Source: Coxiellaceae bacterium (GTDB lineage: Bacteria; Pseudomonadota; Gammaproteobacteria; Coxiellales; Coxiellaceae). Taken from it: a stretch of 9,736 nucleotides of DNA. This document shows positions 6,829-9,736 of the stretch, piece after piece. Position 1 is the stretch's first letter, and each line of letters starts with the position of its first letter. The DNA lies in assembly GCA_014238445.1 (NCBI GenBank), contig JABABC010000175.1:1-9736 (forward strand), given 5' to 3'. Made by a program: the position numbers and the translations under genes. The notes beneath the pieces were generated by a model that worked only from the letters and a program-made list of their open reading frames with translations, searched no databases and was not told the DNA's origin.

Positions 6829-8138
6829 GTGTTGTCCTGTGTGTCTGTGGGGGAAAGTGTATCTGATGGCAGTGTCATGATCACGGTGAGCCCATGAGGA
6901 CGATGGTTCATTAACGTGATCTCACCACCATGGGTTCGAATGATATCACGTGCAACCGCCATGCCAAGACCTGTTCCACTGGTTTCTGGAGATCGTGCAG
7001 GATCAATACGATAGAAAGGCTCGAAGACTTTTTCTTGTTCAGTGGTGGGGATGCCTGCGCCTTGGTCAGTAATTTTAATAATAATCGTGTGTTGTTTCTC
7101 TTCTAGTGTGACGCTCGCTTCTTTGCCATATTTAATCGCATTGTCAATTAAATTGCTGAGCGCACGCTTAATCGACATGATGCGGCCTTGTAAGGTAATG
7201 CGATGAGGAGATGCTGTAAAAGTGGCTTTTTTGCCTGTGTCTGTGAAGTCATCACAGAGAGTATCAAGCAGTGCATTGATATCAAAGCACTCGAGAGCTT
7301 CAGCACTCGCATGGTCACGAGTAAAGGCTAAAATGGATGTGATCATCGTGTCCATTTCATTTAAATCATTAATAGCCTTGTCATATTGTACATGTTCGTT
7401 TAAATACTCAACGCGTAGTCGAAGTCGGGTGATTGGTGTTCGTAAGTCATGAGAAATGGCGGCGAGCATTTCTGTGCGATTAGCTACGAGTTGACGAATG
7501 CGAGCTTGCATATGATTAAAGGCATGAATGGCTTCTTGCATTTCTTGAGAACCTTGTAAGGCCATCGGTGGCGCTTGAAGATCAACGCTAAAGCGTTGGC
7601 TGGCTTTATAAAAAGCATCAAACGGAATACTTAAATAATTAGCGCTCCATAGATAGAGCAGTAGTAACGCTAGGAAAAGGGTTACGAGGGTGAGTGTAAA
7701 CCCCCAGGGGTAGGGTAAGTGTTGAGTGGGTAGGCTGGATAGATTGAGCCACTGATGCTGATTAATGGCAATACTAATACGAAAAGGGGTGTGGTGGTGT
7801 GTCTTGATGTAGTTTCTTAAGGTGGTCAGGTCAAGTATGGGTAATTGAAGGCTTTGGGCGAGCGGTTGCTCTGAGAGCCTGACACGCAGACCATGAATAT
7901 GTAATAAAGCGGCGTGTTTTTTGAGTTGTGTATGAGAGAGTGCTTTGGCAATCTGTGTGGTTTCGTTGATTTCATTAATTAACGCATTAACGGGCAGTTT
8001 AATCGTTTGTCGCTGATGAAAATGTTGGACCACGCTATAGAGAATAGCGCCTTGAATTAAACAGGTGCCGAGTACAAGTACCAATAGTACTCGTGCGGTG
8101 GTTTTGTTTTTAATGAATCGGAAGGGGGATGTGTTCAT
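6825..8138 (-). CDS. EnvZ-type membrane sensor histidine kinase
   Basis: This 437-residue inner-membrane kinase is partner to the response regulator encoded just upstream. Transmembrane helix 1 is about residues 16-38 and helix 2 about 144-166, enclosing a periplasmic sensor segment of roughly 105 residues that is rich in histidine, including HHH at 114-116. A HAMP-like linker (about 167-218, ending AFNHMQARI) leads to the dimerisation and phosphoacceptor helix SHDLRTPITRLR with H230. The ATPase domain has the N box NLIDNAIKYG (329-338), G1 DQGAGI (358-363), F box EPFYR (373-377) and G2 GTGLGMAV (388-395), all intact. The SHDLRTPxTRxRL sequence places it with EnvZ-like kinases. The start overlaps the regulator stop (ATGA) and the stop overlaps gcvT (ATGA). 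The signal is unknown; its position suggests a link with glycine or one-carbon metabolism, which is inference only. Confidence 0.95.
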   Translation of the reverse strand: MNTSPFRFIKNKTTARVLLVLVLGTCLIQGAILYSVVQHFHQRQTIKLPVNALINEINETTQIAKALSHTQLKKHAALLHIHGLRVRLSEQPLAQSLQLPILDLTTLRNYIKTHHHTPFRISIAINQHQWLNLSSLPTQHLPYPWGFTLTLVTLFLALLLLYLWSANYLSIPFDAFYKASQRFSVDLQAPPMALQGSQEMQEAIHAFNHMQARIRQLVANRTEMLAAISHDLRTPITRLRLRVEYLNEHVQYDKAINDLNEMDTMITSILAFTRDHASAEALECFDINALLDTLCDDFTDTGKKATFTASPHRITLQGRIMSIKRALSNLIDNAIKYGKEASVTLEEKQHTIIIKITDQGAGIPTTEQEKVFEPFYRIDPARSPETSGTGLGMAVARDIIRTHGGEITLMNHRPHGLTVIMTLPSDTLSPTDTQDNT

Positions 8139-8869
8139 GGGTTTGCTGTTGAATGGGTGTGTGTAATGAACTGGTATCCGCCACCACGAACAGTCACAAG
8201 GATGGTGGGTTGTTTCGGGTCGGCTTCAATTTTTTTACGCAAGCGAGCAACTTGTGTATCAATGCTGCGGTCAAAGGCTATTGAATCTTTGCCATGTGTT
8301 AGGTCAATGAGTTGGTCACGACTGAGTACTCGGTTGGGGTGATTGAGAAAGGCGAGCAATAGTTCATATTCGCCTGTACTTAACGGTACAGTGATACGGT
8401 CGTGCGTCACTAATACGCGGCGATTACAATCTAAGCGCCATTGATTGAATGTTTTGATGGGCAGTTGATCAAGCGTAGGTGAAGTTTTGTTCAGTTGCCC
8501 ACTGGAGCGTCGAAGTTGTGCTTTGATGCGTGCTAGGAGTTCACGTGGGCTGAAGGGTTTAGATAAATAATCATCAGCCCCTATTTCTAGCCCCACGATG
8601 CGGTCTGATTCTTCATGAACGGCAGAGAGCATGATGACGATAATGTCAGAGTGTTGACGTAGATTTTTACATAAGGTGAGCCCGTCATCACCAGGCAGCA
8701 TCAGATCCAGGATAACTAATTGGATAGTGTGCATCGCCAAGGCTTCTTGCATGGCAGTTCCATTATGTGCTGTTGTGACGGTGAACCCATGTTGCTGTAA
8801 ATAGTCTTGCAATAAATCACAGATCTGGGGGTCGTCATCGACGACAAGAATGTGTATTTTAGTATCCAT
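8135..8869 (-). CDS. OmpR-family DNA-binding response regulator
   Basis: The 244-residue protein has an intact receiver domain: acidic triad D11-D13, phosphoacceptor D55 in LVILDLMLPG, switch S82 and Y101, and K104 in DDYLSKPF. The segment ESDRIVGLEIGADDYLSKPF closely resembles OmpR. The C-terminal winged helix (about 140-240) carries the LSTGEYELL strand-helix, RSIDTQVARLRKKIE recognition helix and VRGGGYQF wing. It should bind tandem direct repeats when phosphorylated by the adjacent kinase, which it overlaps by 4 nt. The ATG at 8869 has no well-spaced ribosome binding site: AGG lies about 12 nt upstream, and is better placed for an out-of-frame ATG at 8874. An in-frame TAA just upstream rules out a longer protein. 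Candidate operator repeats lie in its own leader, suggesting autoregulation. Confidence 0.96.
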   Translation of the reverse strand: MDTKIHILVVDDDPQICDLLQDYLQQHGFTVTTAHNGTAMQEALAMHTIQLVILDLMLPGDDGLTLCKNLRQHSDIIVIMLSAVHEESDRIVGLEIGADDYLSKPFSPRELLARIKAQLRRSSGQLNKTSPTLDQLPIKTFNQWRLDCNRRVLVTHDRITVPLSTGEYELLLAFLNHPNRVLSRDQLIDLTHGKDSIAFDRSIDTQVARLRKKIEADPKQPTILVTVRGGGYQFITHTHSTANP

Positions 8870-8903
8870 GCCATTGTTTTACCTGGTTTAACTAGGTATG
8901 GCA

Positions 8904-8931
8904 AGTTGTAGCAGAGTTGTTACACATTGAT
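8904..8931 (-). promoter_or_regulatory. Candidate OmpR-family operator: phased direct repeats
   Basis: On the minus strand ACAACT occurs twice (8920-8915 and 8909-8904), exactly 11 bp apart, and a related ATCAAT (8931-8926) lies one further 11-bp step upstream, giving CAA cores spaced 10 and 11 bp. OmpR/PhoB-type regulators bind direct repeats on one helical face with this spacing. The site is 35-62 bp from the regulator start codon and about 47-74 bp upstream of the probable start point of the divergent transcript. Assignment to this particular regulator is inferred. Confidence 0.5.
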
Positions 8932-8962
8932 GCAATGGCGCCGTATTACTGCTATCAGGCAT

Positions 8963-8971
8963 TGCTATAAT
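8963..8971 (+). promoter_or_regulatory. Extended -10 promoter for the small divergent ORF
   Basis: TGCTATAAT is a perfect TATAAT (8966-8971) with the extended TGn element. The -35 region 16-18 bp upstream has no good match to TTGACA, which fits an extended -10 or activator-dependent promoter. Transcription would begin near 8978, some 28 nt before the ATG at 9006. Confidence 0.6.
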
Positions 8972-8972
8972 T

Positions 8973-9002
8973 ATTTTAATAGAAGCATTTTAGTTGAGTA
9001 AA
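8973..9002 (-). promoter_or_regulatory. Candidate promoter for the regulator-kinase-gcv operon
   Basis: Reading the minus strand, TTTACT (9002-8997, 4 of 6 to -35), an 18-bp spacer and TAAAAT (8978-8973, 5 of 6 to -10) would start transcription near 8966, leaving a leader of about 97 nt before the response regulator. The -10 lies only 1 bp from the -10 of the opposing promoter, so the two cannot easily be occupied at once. Confidence 0.45.
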
Positions 9003-9005
9003 GGT

Positions 9006-9140
9006 ATGAAACGCTTATGTGCAGCAATGGCTGCGTTACTTATTTTCGGGATGGCTACGTTTTCATTGTGTGTTATGAATGGTTTTGCGAGCGAGGATCA
9101 TCCGGAAGCCCAGCCTTCCATCTTCATGAGTATGGAGTGA
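9006..9140 (+). CDS. Putative 44-residue exported or membrane peptide, divergent from the two-component system
   Basis: This short ORF begins MKRLCAAMAALLIFG, a positively charged N-terminus followed by a hydrophobic stretch through residue 24, then NGFASEDHPEAQPS and a short end. This looks like a signal peptide (possible cleavage after GFA at 28) or a single membrane anchor with a small polar periplasmic tail. It is not a lipoprotein, since no proper lipobox is present. A good extended -10 promoter stands about 35 bp upstream of the ATG; GAG and AAGG precede the ATG, though AAGG is only 1 nt away, so initiation could be weak. The last 17 nt overlap the 3' end of the convergent ubiI-like gene. 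Size and position resemble small kinase-modulating peptides such as MgrB, but there is no evident sequence similarity, and I do not know its function. It could also be a chance ORF. Confidence 0.45.
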   Translation: MKRLCAAMAALLIFGMATFSLCVMNGFASEDHPEAQPSIFMSME

Positions 9141-9736
9141 CTGTTGTGATAGGTGGTGATGATTGTGCTAAGGGTGGTAAATCACCTCGATCAGCCATGG
9201 CCCGGTATGCTAATTGGTTTTTTAGCCAGGGTGTTTGATTGACCAGCGTTAATCCTAAACGAGCCAGCTGTCGAGAGAGCCCGGCGGTTTGACTAAAACA
9301 ATCCTTTAAAAAACGCATGCTATTGAGGTATTGTGCATTGCGTGGACGACACCAGCGTTGGTAGCGTTGTAATGCTTGTGTGAGAGGCGTTTGGTTGGTA
9401 AGGGTCAGCCAGTCGTGCAGACAATGTTGTAACACAGCGGCATCAAACAGGCCCAAGTTAGCCCCTAGTCCTGCTAGTGGGTGGATGGTATGCGCTGCAT
9501 CACCTATTAAGACCACGTTGTTGGTGTGATACTGCATCGCATGGCGCATGTGTAATGGAAAGCGAATGGGTTGGGTGACTGTGTTGACAGTGCCCCATCG
9601 GTGGTCTAATGCTTCTGCAATGGATTGGTTGAGTGTGCCCTGAGGGAGTGCGAGTAAGGTATCCACGTGGGTGGGTGTGGTTGACCAAACAATGGATGAT
9701 TGGTGTGAGTGGTGTAAGGGGAGAATGCCAATAGGA
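9124..9736 (-). CDS. ubiI: UbiH/UbiI/UbiF-family FAD-dependent ubiquinone hydroxylase, 3' part (probably UbiI)
   Basis: The gene enters from the right edge; 203 C-terminal residues are visible, about half of a normal protein of some 400. The frame stays open to the edge and reads ILPLHHS and SSIVWS, as in the catalytic domain of VisC/UbiI, so internal GTG codons are not the start. The key FAD-binding motif GDAAHTIHPLAGLGANLG (about visible residues 78-95) is intact except that GLG replaces the commoner GQG. The end has RAMADRGDLPPL, similar to the AMGLNDLP end of E. coli UbiI. The family hydroxylates the ring of ubiquinone precursors at the membrane, in the Ubi complex. UbiI (C5 hydroxylase) is favoured over UbiH and UbiF because ubiI lies directly before gcvT in E. 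coli; the regulator module now separates them. Confidence 0.8.
   Translation of the reverse strand, partial: PIGILPLHHSHQSSIVWSTTPTHVDTLLALPQGTLNQSIAEALDHRWGTVNTVTQPIRFPLHMRHAMQYHTNNVVLIGDAAHTIHPLAGLGANLGLFDAAVLQHCLHDWLTLTNQTPLTQALQRYQRWCRPRNAQYLNSMRFLKDCFSQTAGLSRQLARLGLTLVNQTPWLKNQLAYRAMADRGDLPPLAQSSPPITTVTPYS

Noticed and set aside
6825..8869. Naming the two-component pair ompR/envZ
   Set aside because: The motifs resemble OmpR and EnvZ, but the genomic context differs and similarity within these large families is not enough to claim orthology.
9104..9119. GGAAG/CTTCC hairpin near the ubiI end as a terminator
   Set aside because: The 5-bp stem has a suitable loop, but no T-run follows on either strand, so an intrinsic terminator cannot be supported.
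9017..9238. 73-codon rightward reading frame
   Set aside because: It has no recognisable features, runs well into the antisense of the ubiI-like gene and uses a different frame from the signal-like ORF starting at 9006.
9500..9666. GTG at 9666 as the start of the ubiquinone hydroxylase
   Set aside because: The same frame remains open to the window edge and encodes conserved hydroxylase sequence (SSIVWS), so the gene is cut by the edge and does not begin there.

Overview
The window looks like a chromosomal segment of a gammaproteobacterium. Three things point there: an sspA-sspB pair (stringent starvation proteins), an UbiH/UbiI/UbiF-type ubiquinone hydroxylase beside a glycine cleavage (gcv) operon, which is the E. 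coli order ubiH-ubiI-gcvT-gcvH-gcvP, and an OmpR/EnvZ-type two-component pair. The glycine decarboxylase is split into GcvPA and GcvPB, unlike the fused E. coli protein; from memory this is also seen in Legionella, Coxiella and Francisella relatives, so a lineage near those is possible but unproven. There are no insertion sequences, tRNAs, rRNAs, CRISPR arrays or phage genes, and the codon-rich layout looks like core chromosome.

Layout. Positions 1-1006 (+): sspA, cut by the left edge, overlapping sspB. Positions 1204-1914 (+): an unrecognised cysteine-containing 236-residue protein. Positions 1938-1971: a strong bidirectional terminator that separates the rightward genes from a long leftward block. 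Leftward, from right to left: response regulator (8869-8135), histidine kinase (8138-6825), gcvT (6828-5728), gcvH (5576-5187), gcvPA (5184-3826), gcvPB (3829-2390) and a small RRM RNA-binding protein (2280-1990). Further right, the 3' part of an UbiI-like hydroxylase (9736-9124) also runs leftward. Between it and the response regulator lies a short divergent rightward ORF (9006-9140) with a signal-peptide-like N-terminus.

How they fit together. Response regulator to kinase, kinase to gcvT and gcvPA to gcvPB are all joined by ATGA stop/start overlaps, so the two-component system and the glycine cleavage genes look like one translationally coupled operon. The only real gap inside it is 151 bp between gcvT and gcvH. 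With no convincing terminator after gcvPB, transcription may continue through the RRM gene to the bidirectional terminator. Compared with E. coli, a regulator-kinase-small ORF module sits exactly between ubiI and gcvT. The 137-bp region in front of the response regulator holds interlocked divergent promoter-like elements and direct ACAACT repeats spaced 11 bp, the pattern expected for an OmpR-family operator. The most interesting hypothesis here is a two-component system dedicated to, or at least co-expressed with, glycine/one-carbon metabolism, accompanied by a small exported or membrane peptide.
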